Source of the DNA: CAXXOK01 sp001604115
GTDB taxonomy: Bacteria > Bacillota > Clostridia > Christensenellales > Aristaeellaceae
NCBI GenBank assembly: GCA_034928535.1
Contig: JAYFOV010000004.1
Location: 1 to 64,000 of the forward strand
Length of the DNA stretch: 64,000 nt
Direction: 5' to 3'
The translations under genes were made by a program, and so were the position numbers. The notes under the pieces are model-generated. The model saw nothing but the letters and a program-made list of their open reading frames with translations. It did not search any database and was not told the origin of the DNA. Every line of letters begins with the position of its first letter. Positions within the stretch are counted from its first letter, which is position 1. This document shows, one piece after another, positions 31,409 to 40,903 of this stretch.

Positions 31409-34063
31409 CTATGCGTTGGCTTTGAGCTCCTGGATGCGCTGCGCCAGCGACTGGAGCATGGCCTTGTTGGTGGCCAGTTTTTCCTGCTCCTGCTGCACCA
31501 ACGCCGCAGGGGCTTTGCCGGTAAAGCCGGGGTTGTTCAGGCGCGCTTCCGCACGGCCGATCTCCCCTTCCAGCGCAGCCCGCTCCTTATCCAGGCGGGC
31601 GATTTCCTTTTCAAGATCCACCAGCTCGCCCAAGGGGATGCGGATCTCTGCAGAGGCGCAGATGGCGCTCACGGTTTTTTCCGCGCTGGCATCGCCCTTC
31701 TTGGCGATGTGCACGCTGCTTGCGCCCGCAAGGCGTTGCAGGTAGGGCTCCGCAATGGACAGCGCTTCCTCCCAGCCCGCTTCGGGAATCAGCGTCACCT
31801 GGGTACGCTTGTTGCCCGTGACCTTCATTTCTGCGCGCAGGTTGCGGATGCTGCGGATGATCTCCATCAGCCCATCCATCTGCCGTTCCTCTGCCTCAAA
31901 AGCAAAGGCGGGGTTCACCTGCGGCCAGCTGGCCAGGATGAGCATCCCCTCCGCGCCGGGCAGGTGCTGGTACACCTCCTCCGTCAGGTAGGGCATAAAG
32001 GGGTGCAGCAGCTTGAGCACGGTTTCCAGCACGGTGTAGAGCACGGCGCGCACGTTCTGCTTTTGCGCCTCGTCCTCACCGGTCAGCCGGCCTTTGGACA
32101 GCTCGATGTACCAATCGCAAAACTCGCTCCACGTAAAGTCATACAGGCGGTTGGCAGAAAGGCCGAAGTCGCCGTCCTCCATGTGCGCGCTCACCTCGGC
32201 CACGGCTTTTTGCAGCCGTGCAAGGATCCACTGATCCGGCAGGGTCAGCTGCGCGGGATCGATGGTCTCTTTTGCATCCATGTTCATGAGCACAAAACGG
32301 CTGGCATTCCAAACCTTGTTGGCAAAATTACGTGCCGATTCCACCTTCTCGGTGGAGAAGCGCGTATCGTTGCCCGGGCTGATGCCCATCGCCAGTGAGA
32401 AGCGCAGTGCGTCCGCGCCATAGTTGTCGATGATCTCCAGCGGATCGACGCCGTTGCCAAGGCTCTTGGACATTTTACGCCCCTGTGCATCGCGCACAAG
32501 GCCATGGATCAGCACCGTGTCAAAGGGCGTTTCCCCCATCTGCTCGATGCCGCTAAAAATCATGCGCGCCACCCAGAAGAAAATGATATCATAGCCCGTC
32601 ACCAGCATGCTGGTGGGGTAAAAATATTGCAGATCCTCTGTCTGCCGCGGCCAGCCGAGGGTGCTGAACGGCCACAGTCCACTGGAAAACCAGGTGTCCA
32701 GCACATCCTCATCCTGTTTGAGGCGGGTGCTGCCGCACTTGGGGCACTGGTGCGGCTCATGCTTGGCCACGATGGTCTCGCCGCATTCCTGGCAGTACCA
32801 AGCGGGGATGCGGTGCCCCCACCACAGCTGGCGGCTGATGCACCAATCCCGGATGTTCTCCATCCAGTTAAAATAAATCTTGCTGAAGCGCTCCGGCACA
32901 AACTTGGTTTTTCCCTCACGCACGGCGTCAATCGCAGGCTTGGCCAGCGGCGCCATCTGGACGAACCACTGCATGCTGGTCACCGGATCCACGGTGGTGT
33001 GGCAGCGGTAGCAGGTGCCCACATTGTGGGTATAATCCTCCACCTTGACGAGGTAGCCGGTCTCCTCCAGCTCCTTGGCCACCGCCTTGCGGCACTCGTT
33101 CTCATGTATGCCCGCAAACTTGCCCGCCAGCTCATTCATGGTTCCATCATCGTTGGTCACGCGGATGATCTCCAGATCATGCCGCTGGGCAACCTCAAAA
33201 TCGTTGGGGTCATGCGCCGGGGTGATCTTGACCGCACCGGTGCCAAAGGCCATATCCACATAGGTATCCGCCACCACGGGAATCAGCTTGTTGAGGATCG
33301 GCAGCACCACCATCTTGCCGATCAGGTGCTGGTAGCGGGCATCATCCGGGTGCACGGCTACCGCCGTATCGCCCAGCATGGTTTCCGGGCGCGTGGTGGC
33401 AACCGTGACGCCTTGGCCGCCATCCGCCGCCGGATAGCGGATGTGCCACAGGTGGCTGGCCTGCTCCTCGTACTCCACTTCCGCATCGGACAGGGCGGTG
33501 CGGCACACCGGGCACCAGTTGATGATGCGGCTGCCGCGGTAAATGAGCCCCTTCTGGTACAGGTTCACAAACACTTCCCGCACGGCTTCATTGCAGCCCT
33601 CGTCCATGGTAAAGCGTTCGCGCGTCCAGTCACAGCTGGCGCCCAGGCGGCGCTGCTGGCGGTTGATGCGGCCGCCGTACTCAGCCTTCCACTGCCAGGC
33701 TCGCTCCAAAAACGCCTCGCGCCCGATCATCTCTTTGGTGAGGCCTTCTTTTTTCATCTGTTCCACGATTTTCACTTCGGTGGCAATGGAAGCGTGATCT
33801 GTGCCCGGCAACCACAGGGTGGGATCCCCCTTCATGCGGTGGTAGCGGATGGGCGCATCCTGCAAAAGGCAATCCATCGCATGCCCCATATGCAGCTGGC
33901 CAGTGATGTTGGGCGGCGGCATCACGATGGTATAGGGCTTTTTGCCCGCCACGCGCTTTGCCACAAACGCGCCGCTCTCCTCCCACATCTGGTAAAGCCT
34001 ATCCTCAATGTCCCGGGGATTGTACACTTTTTCCATGTCAAATGCTTTTGGCTGTTCGCTCAT
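31409..34063 (-). CDS. valS: Valyl-tRNA synthetase
   Basis: A class I aminoacyl-tRNA synthetase of 884 aa charging tRNA-Val. The HIGH-type motif is PPPNITGQLHMGHA, the KMSKS loop is KMSKSLGNGVDPLE, the editing domain CP1 contains TTRPETMLGDTAV, and the C-terminal coiled coil (residues ~820-884) is rich in Lys, Glu and Ala. Start 34063 is ATG; TTG 34072 is an alternative. It lies downstream of a T-box with a GUC (Val) specifier and of a small membrane protein gene, so it is induced when uncharged tRNA-Val accumulates. Confidence 0.95.
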   Translation of the reverse strand: MSEQPKAFDMEKVYNPRDIEDRLYQMWEESGAFVAKRVAGKKPYTIVMPPPNITGQLHMGHAMDCLLQDAPIRYHRMKGDPTLWLPGTDHASIATEVKIVEQMKKEGLTKEMIGREAFLERAWQWKAEYGGRINRQQRRLGASCDWTRERFTMDEGCNEAVREVFVNLYQKGLIYRGSRIINWCPVCRTALSDAEVEYEEQASHLWHIRYPAADGGQGVTVATTRPETMLGDTAVAVHPDDARYQHLIGKMVVLPILNKLIPVVADTYVDMAFGTGAVKITPAHDPNDFEVAQRHDLEIIRVTNDDGTMNELAGKFAGIHENECRKAVAKELEETGYLVKVEDYTHNVGTCYRCHTTVDPVTSMQWFVQMAPLAKPAIDAVREGKTKFVPERFSKIYFNWMENIRDWCISRQLWWGHRIPAWYCQECGETIVAKHEPHQCPKCGSTRLKQDEDVLDTWFSSGLWPFSTLGWPRQTEDLQYFYPTSMLVTGYDIIFFWVARMIFSGIEQMGETPFDTVLIHGLVRDAQGRKMSKSLGNGVDPLEIIDNYGADALRFSLAMGISPGNDTRFSTEKVESARNFANKVWNASRFVLMNMDAKETIDPAQLTLPDQWILARLQKAVAEVSAHMEDGDFGLSANRLYDFTWSEFCDWYIELSKGRLTGEDEAQKQNVRAVLYTVLETVLKLLHPFMPYLTEEVYQHLPGAEGMLILASWPQVNPAFAFEAEERQMDGLMEIIRSIRNLRAEMKVTGNKRTQVTLIPEAGWEEALSIAEPYLQRLAGASSVHIAKKGDASAEKTVSAICASAEIRIPLGELVDLEKEIARLDKERAALEGEIGRAEARLNNPGFTGKAPAALVQQEQEKLATNKAMLQSLAQRIQELKANA

Positions 34064-34085
34064 GCCTTCCAACCCTTCCCTCTGC

Positions 34086-34295
34086 TCAAATGGGGATATA
34101 GTCCAACAAAATCAGCGCGCCCACCAGCGCCATTACCAGCCCGGCGATTTTCATGGGCACGGTGGCGCGTTGCGCCTGCGCCTTGAACACCAGCCTGGCT
34201 ACCCTGGGCGCTTCATATACCAGCAGCGCGCCAACGGCCACCAGCACGATGCCCGGCACACTGAGCCGGGAGAGAACGCCTTGCCAATACGTCAC
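34086..34295 (-). CDS. Small two-helix membrane protein between the Val T-box and valS
   Basis: A 69-residue protein starting at GTG 34295, with GGAGGAGGG about five bases upstream. Two hydrophobic helices (VPGIVLVAVGALLVYEA and MKIAGLVMALVGALILLDY) flank a basic loop (ARLVFKAQAQR). The gene ends 22 bases before valS and lies after the T-box terminator, so it shares the valine-tRNA-responsive control. I do not recognise a family. It could be a small inner-membrane protein of unknown role or a conserved hypothetical. Confidence 0.7.
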   Translation of the reverse strand: MTYWQGVLSRLSVPGIVLVAVGALLVYEAPRVARLVFKAQAQRATVPMKIAGLVMALVGALILLDYIPI

Positions 34296-34530
34296 ATGAT
34301 CCCTCCTCCGTCGATGCATCGATGCCGGCCTGCACAGCAGTGCCGCTGTGCAGGCGGCATACACGCCAGGGCTTTGCCTGAATGGCAGCCCTTACCCGTG
34401 CAGGTGCGGCCTGCCCGCTGGGTGCTACCGGCTGGCGCCAGCCCCTTGGGGATTGCTACGCTGCCCGTTGCCACGCCAAAGGCTTCTGATCCGTCCCTGA
34501 GCGCTGCCTGCGCACCGTAGCATTGCCCCC

Positions 34531-34790
34531 AAAAGAAAAAGCCGCCACGCCCTGAAAGGACGGAGCAGCTCCGTGGTACCACCTTACTTCGCGCTGGCGA
34601 AACGCCAACGCCTCGTTGCGCTGTAACGGGCGCACACGGCAAGACTGCGCGGCATGTGCCGCGTTCATCCTGCGCCTTCCCGGGCGACCTTCCGCAACCT
34701 TGCCAACCGAACAGCCTTCCAGCCAACGAGCCGTTCTCTCTGTGGGGGCGGTTTGCGTACTCCTCCCGCTCATCAGGCAAATGCCGTAAA
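34531..34790 (-). ncRNA. T-box leader with GUC (Val) specifier, upstream of valS
   Basis: On the minus strand Stem I contains GATGAGCGG and the AGAGA element (CACAGAGAGAACGG). The specifier loop reads GGAAG-GTC-G, with GTC at 34686-34688 (Val). The T-box AAGGTGGTACCACGG follows, then a terminator with CGTCCT/AGGGCG pairing and TTTTTCTTTT (34531-34543). Specifier and downstream gene agree. No strong promoter lies between rpmF and this leader, so it may be reached by readthrough from rpmF. Confidence 0.93.
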
Positions 34791-34831
34791 GGCCGCGCAA
34801 GCGCGACCCTTACAGTATGCCGGGGAACGCG

Positions 34832-35029
34832 TTACGCGTTCTCCTTCTTGGCTTCGGTCATATCGATGACCTGCTTGCCGTTGTAATAACCGCAGTGCTT
34901 GCACACGCGATGGCTAAGCTTTTTCTGGTGGCATTGCGGGCATTCCACGATGCCGGGCAAAGTCAGCTTCCAGTGGGCGCGACGGCTACGGCCGCGGGCA
35001 CGCGAGATTTTTCCTTTCGGAAGAGCCAT
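34832..35029 (-). CDS. rpmF: 50S ribosomal protein L32
   Basis: A 65-residue L32 protein beginning MALPKGKISRARGRSRRAH. It keeps the four zinc-ligand Cys (CPQC and CKHC), so it is the zinc-binding (C+) form. AGGAGGTG precedes the ATG. It starts three bases after the DUF177 gene in the conserved yceD-rpmF pair. It ends in an acidic/basic tail (MTEAKKENA). An imperfect 11-bp hairpin at 34789-34812 lies just downstream of it. Confidence 0.96.
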   Translation of the reverse strand: MALPKGKISRARGRSRRAHWKLTLPGIVECPQCHQKKLSHRVCKHCGYYNGKQVIDMTEAKKENA

Positions 35030-35032
35030 GGT

Positions 35033-35542
35033 CTACACCTCCTCATCCTTTGTCAGCAAGCGCTGCAATGCTTCAAAAGGACGCTGTGTCGGCGATTCCT
35101 CTTCGCACGAGCTCTTGAAAATATCCTGCGTGTACGCTTCAGGCAACGCGCCGCCCTGGCAATCCTCCTGACAGAGGAAGCGCATGGGCAGGTTGAGCAT
35201 GATCAGCGTCAGCGCGAGCGGGTCTACGGTCACTTTGTTGCCTTCGTAATGGAAATCTTCATCCTCCAGCTCCAGCGCGTCTTTGCGGAAGTTTTCCGCA
35301 AAGCTGATGGCAAGCGGTACACTCGCCGGTGCAAGGCAATTGGCGCAGGAAGCGTGCGCTATGGTCGTTAGCTCGCCTTCCAGACGCACCGTGCCATCCA
35401 GCGCACTGTACGTGCCGCTGAGCTTGGCTGGGTCAAAGGACACCATTTCGCCAACCACATCCTGTGGGGGAACCGAGACTTCTGCCGTGAACGGGAACGA
35501 ATTCCCCGGGTTCAGCAAAGCCTTTGAAACATCGAGCTCCAT
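35033..35542 (-). CDS. DUF177 (YceD-family) protein
   Basis: A 169-residue YceD/DUF177 protein. The conserved CANC (residues near 67) and the CQEDCQGG motif later in the sequence are the family's Cys pairs, and FLCQEDCQG is the usual signature near the C-terminus. Proteins of this family are encoded before rpmF across bacteria and are linked to 23S rRNA maturation or accumulation. The ATG at 35542 follows GAGGAGG. A consensus promoter lies 30 bases upstream. Confidence 0.92.
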   Translation of the reverse strand: MELDVSKALLNPGNSFPFTAEVSVPPQDVVGEMVSFDPAKLSGTYSALDGTVRLEGELTTIAHASCANCLAPASVPLAISFAENFRKDALELEDEDFHYEGNKVTVDPLALTLIMLNLPMRFLCQEDCQGGALPEAYTQDIFKSSCEEESPTQRPFEALQRLLTKDEEV

Positions 35543-35571
35543 AGGTTCCTCCTCAAACGTGACCAATTTGC

Positions 35572-35600
35572 ATTATAAGGCAGTTTGTACAACTTGTCAA
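35572..35600 (-). promoter_or_regulatory. Consensus promoter of DUF177-rpmF
   Basis: Minus strand: TTGACA (35595-35600), 17 bp, TATAAT (35572-35577). Both hexamers are perfect, as expected for a ribosomal protein operon. Confidence 0.93.
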
Positions 35601-35651
35601 TCGTAATTTTCCAATGCCGCCCATGCGCGGCATCGCGCCGGCGGCGGGCAA

Positions 35652-36857
35652 TCAGTCCTCGATCGGTCTGCCCTCGATGATGGCCACCGTGTCGTTGGCG
35701 ATCACAAGCTCCTCATTGGTAGGAATGACTACGATCTTGACCTTGCTGTCGTCTGTGGAAATCACGGCTTCGTTGCGGGTCATGTTCTTTTCGGGATCCA
35801 GCTTGGCGCCCAGGAACTCAAACCCTTCCATAACCAGCGCGCGCAGCGTATGGTTGTTCTCCCCGATACCGGCAGTGAACACGATCGCATCCACGCCGTT
35901 CATGGCGGCAGCATACGCGCCGATATACTTGCGGATGCCGTGCACCAGGATCTCCCGGGCGATGATCGCGCCTTCATGGCCGTGATCGCAAGCATCATCG
36001 ATATCACGCATGTCGCTGGAAAGACCGCTCACGCCCAGCAGGCCGCTCTTCTTGTTGAGCAGATCCAGCACTGCGTCCACAGAGAGGTTTTCGTTGTTGG
36101 CGATGTACTGCACCACGGCCGGATCCAGGTTGCCGCTGCGGGTGCCCATCAGCACGCCTTCCAGCGGGGTGATGCCCATGCTGGTATCCACACATTTGCC
36201 GTTGACCACCGCCGCCAGGCTGGAGCCGTTGCCCAGATGGCAGGTGATGATGCGGCTGTTGGCGCGGTCCAGCCCCAAAAATTCGCAGGCGCGCTTGCTC
36301 ACATAGCGGTGGCTGGTGCCATGGAAACCATAGCGGCGCACATGCAGCTTTTTGTAATACTCCATCGGCACGCCGTACAGGTAGGCCTTCTTGGGCATGG
36401 TCTGGTGAAAGGCGGTATCAAACACCGCCACGTTGGGGGTGGTGGGCATCACGCGCTCGCAGGCTTCAATGCCCATGAGGTTGGCGGGGTTGTGCAAAGG
36501 CCCCAGCGGGATGTTCTCGCGAATGGCGTCCTTCACATCCTCCGTTACCAGCACGCTGCCGGTGAAACGCTCGCCGCCGTGCAGCACGCGGTGGCCGACG
36601 GCCACGATCTCGTCCATGCTCTTGACCGCGCCCTTTTGCGGATCCGTCAGCGCTTTGAGCATCCACTGGATGCCCTCGGTGTGATCCTTCATGAAGGCGG
36701 TCGCGTCAAAAACCTGATCGCCCACCGTTTGTTTGATGCGGCCGCCTTCAATGGCGATGCGCTCTACCAGACCCTTGGCGAGCAACTGCTTGCTCTCCAT
36801 ATCCAGCAGCTGGTACTTGAGGGAAGAGGAACCGGCATTGAGAATCAGAATTTTCAT
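35652..36857 (-). CDS. ackA: Acetate kinase
   Basis: Transfers phosphate from acetyl phosphate to ADP, giving acetate and ATP; the energy-yielding end step of fermentation. A 401-residue ASKHA kinase with NAGSSSLKYQLL at the N-terminus, VGHRVLHGGERF, FDTAFHQTMP, and GTRSGNLDP. The ATG at 36857 follows AAGGAG. It is 13 bases downstream of pta, forming the usual pta-ackA operon. Confidence 0.96.
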   Translation of the reverse strand: MKILILNAGSSSLKYQLLDMESKQLLAKGLVERIAIEGGRIKQTVGDQVFDATAFMKDHTEGIQWMLKALTDPQKGAVKSMDEIVAVGHRVLHGGERFTGSVLVTEDVKDAIRENIPLGPLHNPANLMGIEACERVMPTTPNVAVFDTAFHQTMPKKAYLYGVPMEYYKKLHVRRYGFHGTSHRYVSKRACEFLGLDRANSRIITCHLGNGSSLAAVVNGKCVDTSMGITPLEGVLMGTRSGNLDPAVVQYIANNENLSVDAVLDLLNKKSGLLGVSGLSSDMRDIDDACDHGHEGAIIAREILVHGIRKYIGAYAAAMNGVDAIVFTAGIGENNHTLRALVMEGFEFLGAKLDPEKNMTRNEAVISTDDSKVKIVVIPTNEELVIANDTVAIIEGRPIED

Positions 36858-36870
36858 GTTGGCAAACTCC

Positions 36871-37866
36871 TTACGCTTGGGCTTTGACGGCGGTAATGGC
36901 CACAACGCTGACGATATCTTCCACGGAGCAGCCCCTGCTCAGATCGTTGACGGGCTTGGCCAAGCCTTGCACGATGGGGCCGATTGCCGCCGCGCCCGCA
37001 AAGCGCTGCACCAGTTTGTAGCCGATGTTGCCTGCCTGCAGGTCTGGGAAAATGAGCACATTGGCGTGCCCTGCCACAGTGCTGCCCGGTGCTTTGAGCT
37101 GGCCGACGCTGGCCACCAGCGCGGCATCCGCCTGGAGCTCGCCATCGCACTGGAGGTCGGGGGCAAGCTCATGCACCTTCTGGGTGGCCTGCTGCACCTT
37201 GGTAACGGCATCGCTCTTGGCACTGCCCTTGGTGGAAAAGCTGAGCATGGCCACTTTGGGATCAAGCCCTACCAGTTGCCTGCCCGTCTGCGCGCTGGCG
37301 ATAGCGATGGCGGCCAGCTCGTCGGCGGTGGGGTCGGGGATCACGGCGCAATCGCCAAAAATGAGCACGCCGTCCTCGCCGTATTGCTTGTCCGGCACTT
37401 CCATGATAAACGCGCCGCTGACCACAGAGATGCCCGGCGCGGTTTTAATGATTTGCAGCGCGGGGCGCAGCACGTTGCCGGTAGAGTTGATCGCGCCGGC
37501 CACCATGCCGTCCGCATCGCCGGTCTTGACCATGAGCGCGCCATAATAGAGGGGATCGCCCGTCAACTCCTTGGCCTGCTCGGGGGTCAGCCCTTTGGCC
37601 TTGCGCAGCTCATAGAGCAAGCCGGCATAGGCTTCGGATTTTTCGCTGGCCTTGGGGTCAACCAACGCGACGCCAGTGAGACCGGTGCCAGTCTGTGCGG
37701 CCACCTTCTCGATCTCAGAAATGTTCCCCAGCAGCGTGACGCTGGCGATGCCCTGATCTACGATCTGGCGGGCAGCCTGCACCGTGCGCGGCTCAGAACC
37801 TTCCGGCAGAACGATGTGCTTTTTGTTCTGCTGGGCCTTCGCCTTGATTTTGTCAATGACGGACAT
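36871..37866 (-). CDS. pta: Phosphate acetyltransferase
   Basis: Converts acetyl-CoA and phosphate to acetyl phosphate. A short-form enzyme of 331 aa with only the PTA_PTB domain. Motifs include VLPEGSEPRTVQAA, MVKTGDADGMVAGAINST, and the C-terminal VFPDLQAGN-like segment LIFPDLQAGNIGYKLVQR. The ATG at 37866 follows GGGAGG. A TATAAT on the minus strand near 37926-37931 may be its -10, but no convincing -35 goes with it. Confidence 0.95.
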   Translation of the reverse strand: MSVIDKIKAKAQQNKKHIVLPEGSEPRTVQAARQIVDQGIASVTLLGNISEIEKVAAQTGTGLTGVALVDPKASEKSEAYAGLLYELRKAKGLTPEQAKELTGDPLYYGALMVKTGDADGMVAGAINSTGNVLRPALQIIKTAPGISVVSGAFIMEVPDKQYGEDGVLIFGDCAVIPDPTADELAAIAIASAQTGRQLVGLDPKVAMLSFSTKGSAKSDAVTKVQQATQKVHELAPDLQCDGELQADAALVASVGQLKAPGSTVAGHANVLIFPDLQAGNIGYKLVQRFAGAAAIGPIVQGLAKPVNDLSRGCSVEDIVSVVAITAVKAQA

Positions 37867-38099
37867 GGCAGTTTCCTCCCTCATGTGATAGAATACATAA
37901 TGTAACGGTATACAACCGAAATATTATACTCCTTTCCAGCTCAAAATGGAAGGGTATCGAAAAAAATCGCGCCCGTTGCTGCAAAAAACGCCGCTGCCCT
38001 GTGCGCAGGACGCAAACGGTACTGCGGCGCGATCAGGCTGCGCCGCTGGTGTGACCTAAGCCCGGGCGGGATGTGCCGCGCCCAAACACAGGAGGTAAC

Positions 38100-39344
38100 A
38101 TGAGGCCAACCGTTGGGATCATCTGCGAATACGACCCATTCCACCGTGGGCATGCGCGCCAGTTTGCCCTGGTGCGCGAAAAACTGCCGGATGCGCGCAT
38201 CGTGTGCGTGATGAGCGGCTGTTTTACCCAGCGGGGCAGCGCTGCGCTGTTTGCCCCCGCTTTTCGTGCGCGCGCGGCGCTGGATGCCGGCGCGAGCCTG
38301 GTGCTGGAATTACCCTGCGCCTTTGCCCTGCGGGAGGCGGAAAATTTTGCGTTGGGCGGCATTGCATTGCTGGATCGTCTGGGGTTTGTGACGCATGTGA
38401 GCTTCGGCTGCGAGGATGATGATCTGCCTTTTTTGCAGACAGCAGCCGCCTTGCTGGAATCCCCCACGCCCTCCTTTACTGCCGCGCTGCATGCGGCGCT
38501 GGCTCAGGGCAAGTCTTTTGCAGCCGCGCAGGCGCAGGCGGTGGCGGCCGGCCTGCACGGTGGCATGGCGGGTTGCGCGCAGCGCGGGGCAGCCCCTGAC
38601 ACATCCGCACCTGCGCAGCCGCAATCTGCCGCCATCGCAGCAACCCTGCAAGCCCTGCAAAAGCCCAACAATATTCTGGGCATTTGCTATTTGCGTGCTT
38701 TGCGCAGGCTGGGCAGCGCACTGACGCCGCTGCCGGTGCGTCGCATCGGGGATTACCACGCGCCAAGCCTTGCCGCAGATGGTTTTCCCTCCGCCAGTGC
38801 CACGCGCGCAGCCTATTTGGCCGGCGACATCCTCGCGGCTGAAGCGGCGTGCGGCTACCCGCTGACCGGTGTGGTGCATCACCCGCCCGCCGCGCTGGAC
38901 CCCTTGCTGCTGCACACCCTCCGCACCATGGACACATGCCAATTGCGCGCCCTGCCGGACTGCACCGAAGGGCTGGAGAACCGCCTGGCTCGCGCCGCCC
39001 GGCAGGCGACTGACCGCGCGATGCTGCTCTCCCTGCTCAAGACCCGCCGCTATGCCCGCGCGCGCCTGAACCGCCTGCTCAGCCATGCGCTGCTGGGCAT
39101 GACAGCGGAGCTGCTGGCCTGGCAGCCCTTGCCGGACTACGCACGCCTGCTGGGTTTCCGTCAGGCGGATGCCGATTGTATGGCACACTTGCGAAGCAGT
39201 GGCATCCGCATCCTTGCCAAAGCCGCCCATGGGGATCGGTCGGATCCGTTGTTTGCGCTGGATCTGCGGGCTTATGATCTGTGGGCGCTGGGCGCTGGCC
39301 TGCCCGCCGGGATGATGCTCACGCAGCCCGTGGCCATCGCATAG
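38100..39344 (+). CDS. tmcAL: tRNA(Met) cytidine acetate ligase TmcAL
   Basis: By family (formerly YlbM/DUF795), it makes N4-acetylcytidine at the wobble position of elongator tRNA-Met, activating acetate with ATP. A 414-residue nucleotidyltransferase with GIICEYDPFHRGHARQ (HxGH), VMSGCFTQRGS, KPNNILGICYLRAL, and SASATRAAYL. GGAGGT lies just before the ATG at 38100. It is divergent from pta-ackA. An enzyme that consumes acetate next to the main acetate-producing operon is notable, but may be chance. Confidence 0.93.
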   Translation: MRPTVGIICEYDPFHRGHARQFALVREKLPDARIVCVMSGCFTQRGSAALFAPAFRARAALDAGASLVLELPCAFALREAENFALGGIALLDRLGFVTHVSFGCEDDDLPFLQTAAALLESPTPSFTAALHAALAQGKSFAAAQAQAVAAGLHGGMAGCAQRGAAPDTSAPAQPQSAAIAATLQALQKPNNILGICYLRALRRLGSALTPLPVRRIGDYHAPSLAADGFPSASATRAAYLAGDILAAEAACGYPLTGVVHHPPAALDPLLLHTLRTMDTCQLRALPDCTEGLENRLARAARQATDRAMLLSLLKTRRYARARLNRLLSHALLGMTAELLAWQPLPDYARLLGFRQADADCMAHLRSSGIRILAKAAHGDRSDPLFALDLRAYDLWALGAGLPAGMMLTQPVAIA

Positions 39345-39627
39345 CCCGATGCAGCAGCTCTACCCTGCGCCGTCGGTGCGACGACGGCAACCGGTATCAA
39401 AAAAGAGCCCGGACACAACGCCGCGACTCTTGTGAGTGAAACTCCCCCGGTTGAAAGCAAGCAACGCAACACATTGAAACCGCGCATCCGTGCACCCCAA
39501 TGGCCAATGCATGCCTAGCCTTGCCGCGGCAGCGCAGTTTGCGCACGGCGCCAGCCCTGCAGCTTTGCCCCATACCTGGCGGCGCACCTGCACCCGCGTG
39601 CCGCTAACCCCTGCGCCACGAATGGTC

Positions 39628-40179
39628 TTAAGGGGTAAGCGGGGGTTCATCATCCGGCGCTGCGCTATGCAGTACCGGCAGCGGAGGCAATTCCCGCACA
39701 TCGGAAATGCCAAAATGCTCCAAAAATTTATCCGTCGTCGCATACAGGATGGGGCGTCCCAAGGCTTCCTTGCGCCCCACTTCCTGGATGAGCCCTTTGT
39801 GCAGCAGGGATTGCACCGAGTAATCGCATTTGACCCCGCGCACCTGCTCCACATCGCCCTTCGTGGTGGGCTGGTGATAGGCGATCACGGCCAGTGTTTC
39901 CATCGCCGCCTGGGAGAGGGATTGCCGCTGCACGGGCTGCAAGAGCCGCTCCACATAGGGTGCATACTCCACACGTGTTTCCAGCTTCAAATGATCGCCA
40001 TAACGTTTGAGGGCGATACCGCGCGTTTGGCTTTCATACTCCTTTTGCAAGGCCTCGACGGCGTGCATGGTTTCCATCTCGCTCAAACCCAGCGCCTGCG
40101 CCAGCTCCGGCACCCCTACCGACTCGCCCGATACAAATAAAATCGCCTCGATCGCGTGAGGCGCTTCATTCAAGTCCAA
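39628..40179 (-). CDS. scpB: Segregation and condensation protein B
   Basis: ScpB, a winged-helix partner of the SMC-ScpA complex. Landmarks are HAIEAILFVSGESV at the start, SLSQAAMETLAVIAYHQPTTKGDVEQVRGV, and LGRPILYATTDKFLEHFG. A TTG start at 40179 (GGAGG ten bases upstream) gives 183 aa, typical. It overlaps the 3' end of scpA by 14 bases. The TTG and a second TTG two codons on are both possible. Confidence 0.93.
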   Translation of the reverse strand: MDLNEAPHAIEAILFVSGESVGVPELAQALGLSEMETMHAVEALQKEYESQTRGIALKRYGDHLKLETRVEYAPYVERLLQPVQRQSLSQAAMETLAVIAYHQPTTKGDVEQVRGVKCDYSVQSLLHKGLIQEVGRKEALGRPILYATTDKFLEHFGISDVRELPPLPVLHSAAPDDEPPLTP

Positions 40180-40903
40180 AGCCCTGTCTCCTCCCCGGAT
40201 GCAAAATGATGCGGTCAAACGCCGCCCCTTGGGTCACATACGCCTTGCCCAGCTTGAGCAGCTCCAGCAGCGCGATGAACAACGTGACCACTTCCTCGCG
40301 CCCTGGCACGTCGCAAAACAACTCGTCAAACGTTGCTTCCCCAATGCTCAGGCGGCTTTGGATCACTTCCATACAGCCTTCCACCGTGTAGCAATCCCGG
40401 CGGATGTTGCGCAGGCGGTAATCCACCTCGCGCTCTTCCTTGGGACGGCGTTCGGCAATGCGGCGCAGCGCAAGCCATAGCGCATCCAGCGTCAGGCCGT
40501 CAATCTCCAGCGTGGGGGGAGGCAGGGGGATCTCCTCAGGCAGTTTGGCGTACAGCTGCAACGCGGTCTGCTCAAAACTGCTCATGGTTTGCGCGCTTTC
40601 CTTGAACTGCTTGTAGGCAGTCAGGCGGGCAATCAGCACCTGCTCGGGATCCTCTTCCTCATCCGTCTTGGGCGGTTTGGGAAGCAACGCACGGCTTTTG
40701 ATTTCCACCAGCAACGCGGCCATGGCCACAAACTCGCTGGCGGCGTCCAAGTCAAAATCCGGCGCGCCACTCACCACAGCGATGAACTGCTCCGTGATCT
40801 CGCTCACAAATATGTCCTTGATATCGATCTTTGCCTTGCCGATCAGGTGCAACAGCAGATCCAGCGGCCCATCGAACTGCTTAAGACGGATGTGGATGGC
40901 CAT
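40166..40903 (-). CDS. scpA: Segregation and condensation protein A
   Basis: ScpA is the kleisin of the SMC complex. The 245-residue sequence starts MAIHIRLKQFDGPLDLLLHLI, a clear ScpA signature, followed by the KIDIKDIFVSEITEQF segment and EFVAMAALLVEIKSRALLP. It overlaps the M50 protease stop by one base and scpB by 14, so the three genes form one operon. Confidence 0.95.
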   Translation of the reverse strand: MAIHIRLKQFDGPLDLLLHLIGKAKIDIKDIFVSEITEQFIAVVSGAPDFDLDAASEFVAMAALLVEIKSRALLPKPPKTDEEEDPEQVLIARLTAYKQFKESAQTMSSFEQTALQLYAKLPEEIPLPPPTLEIDGLTLDALWLALRRIAERRPKEEREVDYRLRNIRRDCYTVEGCMEVIQSRLSIGEATFDELFCDVPGREEVVTLFIALLELLKLGKAYVTQGAAFDRIILHPGRRQGFGLE

